From positions 1 through 24,768 of IMG/VR virus record IMGVR_UViG_3300025102_000272: DNA of 24,768 nt; one strand, written 5' to 3'. The stretch is from a virus. The position numbers were made by a program, and so were the translations under genes. The notes under the pieces are model-generated. The model saw nothing but the letters and a program-made list of their open reading frames with translations. It searched no databases and was not told the DNA's origin. Shown here piece after piece: positions 13,981-20,648 of the stretch. Position 1 is the first letter of the stretch. Each line of letters opens with the position of its first letter.

Positions 13981-14831
13981 TGGCTGTATATTTTGGTTCT
14001 ACCGGTTTAGTAGAACTTAAACGAGATAGTTTTGAGGGTGCTTTAAGGACCACACTAAAACCTGACGATGTAACAACATCAAAGAAAAGGTTTTCGGTTG
14101 AGAACGCTGTAGATTCCATCATCACAGGCGATCAAATTGAGATTAGTAGCGTAGATAAAAGCAGCTTTGAACTAATCTCAGGCCATAATTACCCTGACTT
14201 GGTTCGATATGTTTATGTAGACGAGGTTGGCGGGATTAAACTTTATGACGAGTTTAATGACGCGCTTTCAGGCGACTTAGGTTCTGCTTTAACTCTCGTA
14301 GATACGTTTACTGCTTTAAATGTAGAGATAAGAACAAGGAACGTAGCTTATCGAAGCTTGGCAAAAATAAAGGACTACAACATCACAACGACAAGAGAGA
14401 ACATTGATCTAAGTATCTTAGGAGAACAATATAGAAAGCAATTTGAGCAAGGTCGAATTAGTGGTCAAGGTGATCTGAATTGTTTGTGGGACTACAAGAG
14501 TGTTAATTGTGAGTTCAGTGATATACCTGAGTTTCCCCAATATCTAGCGCGTTTACTTTTACGGGTAAATCAAGGCTCTTCTTTTGATGGGAGATTTTTT
14601 ATCTACTTCGAGTCTGTTGATTCAAGTAACAATGTTTGGTATGAATCCTCTTGTGTCATAACGAACGTAGCTATAACTGCCCCGGCTGATGGTTTAATTA
14701 CAAGTCGGATTGAATTTGTAACCAACGGACCAGTTGTTTTAAGAAGCGGTACGCTTCCTTCTTACCTCCTACAAGAGGATAGCGACTACATATTGCAAGA
14801 GGATGGGAACAAGATCACGTTAGAAGACTAG
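13980..14831 (+). CDS. Structural protein with C-terminal tail-tube-like half
   Basis: 283 residues, coupled to the previous gene by TAATG. The first half (1-115) is beta-rich (FGSTGLVELKRDSFEGALRTTLKPDDV, VDSIITGDQIEISSVDKSSFELI), with a helical stretch (YPDLVRYVYVDEVGGIKLYDEFNDALSG). The second half carries LAKIKDYNITTTRENIDLSILGEQY...GRISGQGDLNCLWDY and YESSCVITNVAITAPADGLITSRIEFVTNGP, again the tail-tube layout. The last 20 residues hold a short tandem repeat, YLLQEDSDYILQEDGNKITL (LLQED/ILQEDG), a tail often seen on phage structural proteins. A ring component of the distal tail or fibre adapter is the likeliest role. I see no enzymatic motif. Confidence 0.55.
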   Translation: MAVYFGSTGLVELKRDSFEGALRTTLKPDDVTTSKKRFSVENAVDSIITGDQIEISSVDKSSFELISGHNYPDLVRYVYVDEVGGIKLYDEFNDALSGDLGSALTLVDTFTALNVEIRTRNVAYRSLAKIKDYNITTTRENIDLSILGEQYRKQFEQGRISGQGDLNCLWDYKSVNCEFSDIPEFPQYLARLLLRVNQGSSFDGRFFIYFESVDSSNNVWYESSCVITNVAITAPADGLITSRIEFVTNGPVVLRSGTLPSYLLQEDSDYILQEDGNKITLED

Positions 14832-14851
14832 ACTGGTAATAATTGACCATG

Positions 14852-14862
14852 ACTTAACTAGG
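14852..14862 (-). repeat. Intergenic dyad element, copy 5, degenerate
   Basis: ACTTAACTAGG shares ACTTAACTA with the copy at 4652-4663 and is preceded at about the same distance by TAATAAT (14837-14843). Its reverse complement contains TAGTTAAGT. The final GG runs into GGGGG, the strong ribosome site of the TTG start at 14871. Confidence 0.35.
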
Positions 14863-14870
14863 GGGCAACT

Positions 14871-16733
14871 TTGGCAGACCTTAAGATTACTCAGTTACCA
14901 AGCCTAACTTCATTAGATGCGACTGACCCAATTCCTGTAGCGGATTTAAGTGCGACTGAAACGCGGAAGATAACAGCAAAGAATTTTGTTCAGCAAGGCG
15001 TTGCCTTTATAGACAACAATTCAATACCAGCCAATAAGATTACCTACCCGTTAACAGCGGCGCAGGTGGTCACGGCATCCCTAGCCGACTCGGCTGTAAC
15101 AGCAGCGAAGATTGCTGCCGACGCAGTAGGAAGTTCTGCTATAGCTGCAAATGCAGTGGGGGCTAGTGAATTAGCCGATGCGTCTGTGGATACTGATGCG
15201 CTCCAAGACGCATCCGTGACATCGGCAAAAATTGGAAGTGATGTAATTGTCGCCGGGAACATAGCAGCAAACGCTATTGGAAGTTCAGAATTAGCTGACT
15301 TAAGTGTGGATGCGGCAGCCCTACAAAGTAACAGCGTATTAACCAGTAAAATAAATGCTTTAGCCGTAACAAATGCTAAATTAGCAGGGAGTATTACAGG
15401 GGATAAGTTAACAGATTCAACAATAACTTCGACTCAGTTAGCGACAAATAGCGTCACAAGTGTTGAGCTTGGTGACGCATCTGTGGATACCGCTGCTGTC
15501 GTAGATTCTGCAATCACGGATGCCAAGGTTGCTAGTGGTATCAGTGGTTCTAAAATAACTGATGATACACTTACTGCGGCTAAAATCCCAACGTCAGCAT
15601 TAGATAGAGGCTTAAGTCGTGTTGGTACAGCTATTGGTATTACTAATGCTGTGTCGGGTGGAGCCTCTACAAGATCAGGAATAAGCTATGACAATCAGGG
15701 TTTAATAACTGCGACGCAAGCTTTAGCAGCAGCAGATTTACCTTTAAGTTCAGCTAGTGCAGTAGGTGGTGTATCTGTTCCTAGTGCAGGTGGTTTAGCT
15801 GTTGATAATTTGGGAGCGATATCAATCAATAACACAATTGCCGCCGCGACAGTAAATGGAATTACATATTCAGCTAAGGGAATAATCACATCTACTACGG
15901 CGTTAGTAAGTTCTGATTTACCTGTGGCGACGGCAACAGCGATAGGTGCTATATCAGTACCTTCGGGCAGCAGTCCATTACAAGTAGACGGGGCAGGTGT
16001 TTTATCCTTATCAACTAGCGGTGTTACTGCTGGTACTCATGCAAAAGTTACAGTTTCATCGACTGGAATAGTTACAGCAGGTTCAACTTTAACGGTGGCA
16101 GATATACCAGCTCTTGATGCTACGAAGATTGTATCAGGAACATTCGGTTCAGCTCAGATCGCATCAAGCTCTATCCAGATGGGTAAGCTTGCTGATGAGA
16201 GTCTTGGCTTTATACAAGAGGCGCAACCTGATATAACCAACCTGCCAAAGGGTGTGTTCTGGTTACAGGAGAGTACATCAGAGTACAAGATTTTTAACGG
16301 TAACAGTTGGTATAGCGTCGGTTTAAGCGGTACAACAGGCGACAACTTGAGGTTTTCGGGAACTGTTAATGCAAGTAATGGTCAAATCGTTTCGCTTACA
16401 GAATTTGGTACTTCAGGAGGTTTTACAGTTGGTTCTCAAATTAACGCGGCTAATGCTGGATTAGTCGGTGCTTACTTCCTAGTTGTTACCGCCGGTTCTT
16501 CTATAAATGTTGTTTCAGGATCTAGTTTTGATGTAGGTGACTGGGCTTTATGCTCCAAGGATGATACTTGGATTCGCGTTGACCTTGCAGGTAGTGGTGG
16601 AGGAAGTGGTGCAACAAGTTTAGATGGGTTATCTGATGTATCTATTACAAGTGCAGCAACAGGAAACTTGATTCAGTATCAGTCAGGAGGAAATTGGACT
16701 AACGTATCACTCATTTCAGGTGGAACGTACTAA
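14871..16733 (+). CDS. Repetitive tail fibre protein, 620 aa
   Basis: 620 residues from TTG 14871, with a G-rich ribosome site (AGGGGG at 14860-14865). The start DLKITQLPSLTSLDATDPIPVADLSATETRKIT is a common phage fibre N-terminus. Residues about 50-245 are a low-complexity series of short turns (SxVTxAKIAxxAVGSSxIAANAVGASELADASVD), likely a triple-stranded beta-helical shaft. Residues 270-440 hold three longer repeats built on (I/V)TYxxxGIITxxxALxxxDLPxxxAxxxG. The C-terminal part (FIQEAQPDITNLPKGVFWLQESTSEYKIFNGNSWYSVG, then WALCSKDDTWIRVDL) looks globular and aromatic, possibly a trimer cap or receptor-contact domain. It ends ISGGTY, a tail shared with two later fibre genes. Side-fibre role is inferred from composition. 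Confidence 0.75.
   Translation: MADLKITQLPSLTSLDATDPIPVADLSATETRKITAKNFVQQGVAFIDNNSIPANKITYPLTAAQVVTASLADSAVTAAKIAADAVGSSAIAANAVGASELADASVDTDALQDASVTSAKIGSDVIVAGNIAANAIGSSELADLSVDAAALQSNSVLTSKINALAVTNAKLAGSITGDKLTDSTITSTQLATNSVTSVELGDASVDTAAVVDSAITDAKVASGISGSKITDDTLTAAKIPTSALDRGLSRVGTAIGITNAVSGGASTRSGISYDNQGLITATQALAAADLPLSSASAVGGVSVPSAGGLAVDNLGAISINNTIAAATVNGITYSAKGIITSTTALVSSDLPVATATAIGAISVPSGSSPLQVDGAGVLSLSTSGVTAGTHAKVTVSSTGIVTAGSTLTVADIPALDATKIVSGTFGSAQIASSSIQMGKLADESLGFIQEAQPDITNLPKGVFWLQESTSEYKIFNGNSWYSVGLSGTTGDNLRFSGTVNASNGQIVSLTEFGTSGGFTVGSQINAANAGLVGAYFLVVTAGSSINVVSGSSFDVGDWALCSKDDTWIRVDLAGSGGGSGATSLDGLSDVSITSAATGNLIQYQSGGNWTNVSLISGGTY
15050..15590 (+). repeat. Coding repeats in the fibre shaft
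   Basis: Degenerate coding repeats: the protein unit IAANAVGASELADASVDTDAL (from about 15144) returns as IAANAIGSSELADLSVDAAAL (from about 15260), some 120 bases later, and GACGCATCTGTGGATACC (15474-15491) resembles GATGCGTCTGTGGATACT (15177-15194). Such stretches allow shaft length to change by recombination. Confidence 0.6.
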
Positions 16734-16740
16734 CTTAAGT
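16731..16740 (+). repeat. Intergenic dyad-like palindrome ACTTAAGT, copy 6 (weak)
   Basis: TAACTTAAGT overlaps the TAA stop of the 620-residue fibre gene; ACTTAAGT (16733-16740) is a perfect eight-base palindrome formed by the two outer arms of the dyad without its spacer. A partial second match, CTAGTTAGG, follows 14 bases later. The same ACTTAAGT occurs at 3717-3724 and inside coding sequence near 15299, so chance is possible. Confidence 0.25.
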
Positions 16741-16778
16741 AGACTGTATTTATCTAGTTAGGTTGGTCTTTAAAAGTT

Positions 16779-18662
16779 ATGGCTGTAAACATCCAATTAA
16801 AGTATTCAAGCACTGAAAACTCAGCACCCTCCGCATCAGATTTTTCGGATGTTGGGATACTAGCGATCAATGCTCATGCGAATAGTCCGGCTATCTACAT
16901 GAAAGATAGTGGTGGGTCTGTCGTAAAGATGGCAGGGGTAGGCTCTATTACAACTCCCGCTGCTAGTGATTCAGTCGCAGGTATATCTGAATATGCGACT
17001 AACGCAGAGACAACAACCGGTACAGCAACGGATCGCTCTGTTACTCCCGCAGGTTTAGCCGCTGTTACTTCAGCAGAGAGAACAACAAGTAATACTAATT
17101 ATCTGGCGAAGTCAGGAGGCACACTTACAGGAGTGTTAGCAGCAACAGCAGGTACAGCAGCAGCCCCATCAATTCATTTTTCCGACACTGATTCGGGTAT
17201 CTATGGAGGTACAAATACAGTTGCCTTAACCTCGGCAGGGGCAGCAACTTTAACTTCTTTATCGACAGGTTATATCCAAGTTGCAAATCGTTTAGGTATT
17301 GGTATAGCCCCCGATATTGCTTTACAAATTAAAGGTGCGGGGGAATTGGTACGCTTTTCTGATGCTAACGATGCGGGTTATTTAAGTGCGCTAACTCATA
17401 CTGATGGACAGTTTGTTATTAGTGCTGATTTAACGAATACAGCGAGTAACTCAGAAGTCCGTTTCCAAGTTGATGGCTCAGATGCAGGGCGTTTTGACGC
17501 AGGGCAAAGATTATTACTCGGACCTACAGCAGCTAGAACACTTTACCAGTCTCAAAATAGTAAGTTACAGATAGAAGGAACGGATATCTCAACAAGTAGT
17601 CTATCTATTCTAACTAATCAAAATAATACAAATCCTGCGATACTTACACTTGGTAAGACAAGAGGAACAGCGGTTGGAGCTACCACAACAGTTCAGCAGA
17701 ATGATGAATTAGGACAACTTCTCTTTCAGGGTTCGGATGGAACTAACCTATTAATAGGAGCGAAGATCGCAGCCCTTGTTGACGGTGAACCCGGCACAGG
17801 CGCAGATACTTCAGATATGCCGGGAAGACTGGCTTTTTACACAACTCCAGACGGTAGCGACACACCTGCGGAGAGGATAACCATAAAAAATAGCGGAGTT
17901 GTAGGAATCAATAATACAAACCCCATTTATACCTTAGATATCGGAGGTCATACTAAAGCTTGGACATATGAGGCAACTACCAGTATTCAAGCCCCGATGA
18001 TTGAGATTGATGCTTCTACTTTTGGGTATATTGATTTCAAAGATGGATCAACTGGAACTGAAGATTACGACGTTCGCATAAAACAAGGTACTTCCAATGG
18101 TCTTGATATTGATGTAGGTGGTCATGGTAATACAATTATTCGCGGTTTGACTATTGATGGAGATGGTTCAGTTAGTGCTGGTGGTACGGTAGCTGAGTCA
18201 AACAGGTCTGCTTCTCATGGCGCTGTAAACGCTACGGGTTTCTCATCAAGAACAGGTGCAGGCGGTGGTTTCACAGGTAATTTATTTAATATTGCGTGGG
18301 TTAGTAATACTACTCCGAAACTTTATATAGATAACACTGATCTTGGAACTATTTCAGTAACATCTGATTACCGAGTAAAGCAAAATGTAGAGAGTCAGAC
18401 TGCATCAGGTATTGATCGCGTTAAGAACCTAAGACCTGTTACCTATGACTTTGCTGATTACGGCACTTTATTCAAAGCTGATGGAGTAACAAGAGAAGGA
18501 TTTATCGCGCATGAAGTAGCCGAGGTCATTCCTAGTGGCTGTGAAGGCGAGAAAGATAAAGAAGATTCACTTCAAAGCTTAAGAATAGATGCTATTGTTT
18601 CTGTCCTAACAAAAGCAGTGCAAGAGTTAGCGGTTAAAGTCGAGGCATTAGAAGCGAAATAG
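16779..18662 (+). CDS. Tail fibre with C-terminal S74 intramolecular chaperone/protease
   Basis: 627 residues. Residues 1-50 (NIQLKYSSTENSAPSASDF...GILAINAH...AIYMKDSG) are a virion-attachment-type domain also found in the proteins at 19470 and 20649. The central region is beta-rich: IHFSDTDSGIYGGTNTVAL, NRLGIGIAPDIALQIKG, EVRFQVDGSDAGRFDAGQRL, ITIKNSGVVGINNTNPIYTL. The last about 100 residues are an S74 peptidase domain: SDYRVKQN with Ser529 and Lys534, spaced as in endosialidase-type fibres, then RPVTYDF, GFIAHEVAEVIP, and a final helix ALTKAVQELAVKVEALEAK-like (VLTKAVQELAVKVEALEAK). Family knowledge: the domain trimerises the fibre and then cleaves itself off before the serine. A mature protein of about 528 residues is predicted. 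Confidence 0.85.
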   Translation: MAVNIQLKYSSTENSAPSASDFSDVGILAINAHANSPAIYMKDSGGSVVKMAGVGSITTPAASDSVAGISEYATNAETTTGTATDRSVTPAGLAAVTSAERTTSNTNYLAKSGGTLTGVLAATAGTAAAPSIHFSDTDSGIYGGTNTVALTSAGAATLTSLSTGYIQVANRLGIGIAPDIALQIKGAGELVRFSDANDAGYLSALTHTDGQFVISADLTNTASNSEVRFQVDGSDAGRFDAGQRLLLGPTAARTLYQSQNSKLQIEGTDISTSSLSILTNQNNTNPAILTLGKTRGTAVGATTTVQQNDELGQLLFQGSDGTNLLIGAKIAALVDGEPGTGADTSDMPGRLAFYTTPDGSDTPAERITIKNSGVVGINNTNPIYTLDIGGHTKAWTYEATTSIQAPMIEIDASTFGYIDFKDGSTGTEDYDVRIKQGTSNGLDIDVGGHGNTIIRGLTIDGDGSVSAGGTVAESNRSASHGAVNATGFSSRTGAGGGFTGNLFNIAWVSNTTPKLYIDNTDLGTISVTSDYRVKQNVESQTASGIDRVKNLRPVTYDFADYGTLFKADGVTREGFIAHEVAEVIPSGCEGEKDKEDSLQSLRIDAIVSVLTKAVQELAVKVEALEAK

Positions 18663-18664
18663 CA

Positions 18665-18679
18665 TATACTTATTTAAGT
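18665..18679 (+). promoter_or_regulatory. TATACT overlapping dyad element, copy 7
   Basis: ACTTATTTAAGT (18668-18679) has both outer arms of the ACTT-NNNN-AAGT dyad and matches ACTTGGTTAAGT at 10 of 12 positions. TATACT (18665-18670), one mismatch from TATAAT, overlaps its left arm. It occupies the 30-base gap before the ATG at 18693. Confidence 0.4.
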
Positions 18680-18692
18680 TAAAACAACTCAA

Positions 18693-18872
18693 ATGGATCT
18701 ACAGGGTCGCCTCGACGTAAGAAAAGCAGAATTAAAAGCAATTCAGCAAGATTTTGAGACTAAAAAGTTAGAGATGACGGCTATTGAAGATCAGTACAAG
18801 CTAAAGTTAGGTTCAATACAAGAGTTAGAGTCACAATTAAAAGAGGAGACACCGGCTTGTGAAGTGAGCTAA
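18693..18872 (+). CDS. Small coiled-coil protein, 59 aa
   Basis: A 59-codon frame filling the space between two well-supported genes and bounded on both sides by dyad elements. The product MDLQGRLDVRKAELKAIQQD, then FETKKLEMTAIEDQYKLKLG, then SIQELESQLKEE is almost entirely one charged amphipathic helix with heptad-like leucine/isoleucine spacing, followed by a short PACEVS tail. There is no membrane segment and no clear ribosome site (caactcaaATG). Small helical proteins of this sort are common beside phage fibre genes and could act as a fibre chaperone or trimerisation aid, but I recognise no family. Codon use and strand match the neighbours, so I consider it genuine. Confidence 0.6.
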   Translation: MDLQGRLDVRKAELKAIQQDFETKKLEMTAIEDQYKLKLGSIQELESQLKEETPACEVS

Positions 18873-18894
18873 TATAAACCCAACTTGGTTAAGT
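18873..18894 (+). promoter_or_regulatory. TATAAA plus dyad element, copy 8, before the Ig-like gene
   Basis: TATAAA (18873-18878) overlaps AAACCCAACTTGGTTAAGT (18876-18894), the closest relative of the copy at 13503-13521 (18 of 19 bases). The dyad ends four bases before ATG 18899. The pair of near-identical copies about 5.4 kb apart, each directly abutting a start codon, is the best evidence that the element is a conserved signal. Confidence 0.5.
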
Positions 18895-18898
18895 CGGG

Positions 18899-19240
18899 AT
18901 GGCAATCGAACCGGGAACTTATAACATGAGGATTCAGCGACGATCAGATCATGCTGTTGACTTTGAATTGAAACATAACGGAACTGCGATTGACTTAACG
19001 GGTTATACTGTTGCCTCTCAAGTATGGGATGCGTCTCGTACCAGTAAGGCTGCGGACGTGACCATTACTGTGACTAACACAACAGGTGGTTTATTTACTT
19101 GGAAAGTAACAGATACCCAGACGACGACTTTTACAGCTAATGCTTATAACTACGATATTCTCCTAACTGACCCCGGTGGTTCTAAACAATATTGGGTCGA
19201 AGGAGAAATTTTCATGTCGGAGGGATATACGGGAACATGA
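18899..19240 (+). CDS. Ig-like/BppU-N-like small virion protein, 113 aa
   Basis: 113 residues from the ATG beside the dyad element. The sequence AIEPGTYNMRIQRRSDHAVDFELKHNGTAIDLTGYTVASQVWD, then DVTITVTNTTGGLFTWKVTDTQTTTFTANAYNYDILLTDPGGSKQYWVEGEIFMSEG, follows the Ig-like sandwich domain found at the N-terminus of baseplate upper proteins and in many fibre-associated phage proteins (F.l...g..iDLTGYtv..qv.d and y.yDi.ltd..G....w..G). It is short enough to be that one domain alone. It may anchor the downstream fibres to the tail tip. The stop overlaps the next start (ATGA at 19237-19240). Confidence 0.65.
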   Translation: MAIEPGTYNMRIQRRSDHAVDFELKHNGTAIDLTGYTVASQVWDASRTSKAADVTITVTNTTGGLFTWKVTDTQTTTFTANAYNYDILLTDPGGSKQYWVEGEIFMSEGYTGT

Positions 19241-19470
19241 CTGCAGTAAATGTAAGTACGAATAAAAATGTAATCACCGTTAAAGAGGGTGATTCAACCG
19301 TAGTCACAGTATCTACGGCCGGACCTCAAGGCCCAGCGGCGGAGGGTTTTGACATAGATAGCTCCGCTAAAGTAGATAAAAGTGTCGTTTACTACGACTC
19401 GTCTGCTGGTCAGTTTAAGGCTGACAATCTTCAAACAATTCTCACCCTTACTGACGGAGGTAACTTTTAA
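19237..19470 (+). CDS. Short fibre adapter protein with collagen-like GPQGP, 77 aa
   Basis: 77 residues from ATG 19237, preferred over the in-frame start at 19192 because it overlaps the previous TGA by the usual ATGA. The first 25 residues (AVNVSTNKNVITVKEGDSTVVTVS) are two beta strands, then TAGPQGPAAEG, a short collagen-like turn, then IDSSAKVDKSVVYYDSSAGQFKADNLQTILTLTDGGNF. The V.Y...A..FKAD pattern is frequent in phage fibre connectors. It ends in GGNF, the C-terminal tail shared with the 620- and 391-residue proteins, and the stop overlaps the start of the 391-residue protein. Probable linker between the Ig-like base and the next fibre. Confidence 0.6.
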   Translation: MTAVNVSTNKNVITVKEGDSTVVTVSTAGPQGPAAEGFDIDSSAKVDKSVVYYDSSAGQFKADNLQTILTLTDGGNF

Positions 19471-20645
19471 TGGCTAACACAATTCGGATCAAAAGATCAA
19501 CTGGATCTTCAGCACCTTCAAGTCTTGCAAATGCTGAATTAGCATACGCTGAAGGCTCAAATATTCTTTATTACGGAACAGGTACTGGGGGTGCGGGAGG
19601 TTCCGCAACATCTATTGAAGCTGTTGGTGGAGATGGAGCGTTCTTTGATAAGACAACAAGTCAAACAGCTAATTATGTACTTGCCGCACCAGATGGCAGT
19701 GCAGGTGCAGCTACATATCGCGCTCTTGCAGTCGGAGATATACCAACTTTAACGGCATCAAAAGTTAGTGATTTTGATACACAGGTAAGGACAAATAGAC
19801 TTGATCAGCTAACTGCCCCGTCTGCCTCTGTATCTCTGAATAGTCAGAAGATTACAAACCTAGCTAGTCCGGTCGCTTCAACTGATGCAGCCTCAAAACA
19901 ATATGTCGATAATAATTCGCAGGGACTTGATGTAAAAGCCTCAGTAAGAGTTGCTACTACTTCCAACGGTACACTTGCTTCTGCTTTTGCTAATGGGCAA
20001 ACAGTTGATGGAGTAACCCTTGCAACAAATGATCGAATATTGCTTAAAGACCAGTCAACCGGGACGGAAAATGGGATTTACGTTGTTGCAGCAAGCGGCG
20101 CACCAACAAGAGCCGATGATTACGCGGCGGGTGCAGGTGTAGCTTCTAGTTTCTGTTTCGTTGAAGCGGGTACAACTAACGCAGATAGCGGTTGGACTTG
20201 TACTAATAATAAATCAAGTGATGTAGTGGGATCTGATGCTCTTACTTATGCCCAGTTCTCAGGTGCGGGACAGATACAGGCGGGAAATGGTATTGAAAAA
20301 TCAGGCAATACAATATCGGCTGATTTGAAGGCAAACGGCGGCGTTGTTATTGAATCAGGAGAGATAGCGATTGATCTCTCAGCTTCCAGCATTACTGGAA
20401 CACTCGGACTTTCTGATGGTGGGACAGGAGCGACAACAGCAGCAGGTGTTAGAACTGCGCTTTCTTTAGTTGTCGGTACAGATATTCAGGCTTATGACGC
20501 ACAGTTAGCAGATGTAGCTGGCTTAGCTGTAACTGATGGTGGTTTTATTGTTGGTAATGGTTCTAATTTTGTCTTAGAAACAGGAGCAACAGCACGTACC
20601 AGTCTAGGAATACCAGATATGGAAATAGATGGAGGTACTTTCTGA
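19470..20645 (+). CDS. Tail fibre protein, 391 aa
   Basis: 391 residues, start overlapping the previous stop (TAATG). The N-terminal domain NTIRIKRSTGSSAPSSLANAELAYAEGSNILYYG is paralogous to that of the next gene and of the 627-residue fibre. Residues 65-145 carry a fibre-shaft pattern (NYVLAAPDGSAGAATYRALAVGDIPTL, QKITNLASPVASTDAASKQYVDNN). Residues about 150-270 form a module I know from many marine phage fibres: QGLDVKASVRVATTSNG, VDGVTLATNDRILLKDQSTGTENGIYVVAASGAPTRADDY, DSGWTCTNN. Then GNGIEKSGNTISADLKANGG and GLSDGGTGATTAAGVRTAL follow, typical of shaft-to-tip joints. It ends MEIDGGTF. A structural fibre segment is well supported; the ligand is unknown. Confidence 0.8.
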   Translation: MANTIRIKRSTGSSAPSSLANAELAYAEGSNILYYGTGTGGAGGSATSIEAVGGDGAFFDKTTSQTANYVLAAPDGSAGAATYRALAVGDIPTLTASKVSDFDTQVRTNRLDQLTAPSASVSLNSQKITNLASPVASTDAASKQYVDNNSQGLDVKASVRVATTSNGTLASAFANGQTVDGVTLATNDRILLKDQSTGTENGIYVVAASGAPTRADDYAAGAGVASSFCFVEAGTTNADSGWTCTNNKSSDVVGSDALTYAQFSGAGQIQAGNGIEKSGNTISADLKANGGVVIESGEIAIDLSASSITGTLGLSDGGTGATTAAGVRTALSLVVGTDIQAYDAQLADVAGLAVTDGGFIVGNGSNFVLETGATARTSLGIPDMEIDGGTF

Positions 20646-20648
20646 TTT

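Noticed and set aside
15050-15590. CRISPR or tandem intergenic repeat array
   Set aside because: The repeats are degenerate, in frame and translated into a fibre shaft; no constant repeat with variable spacers.
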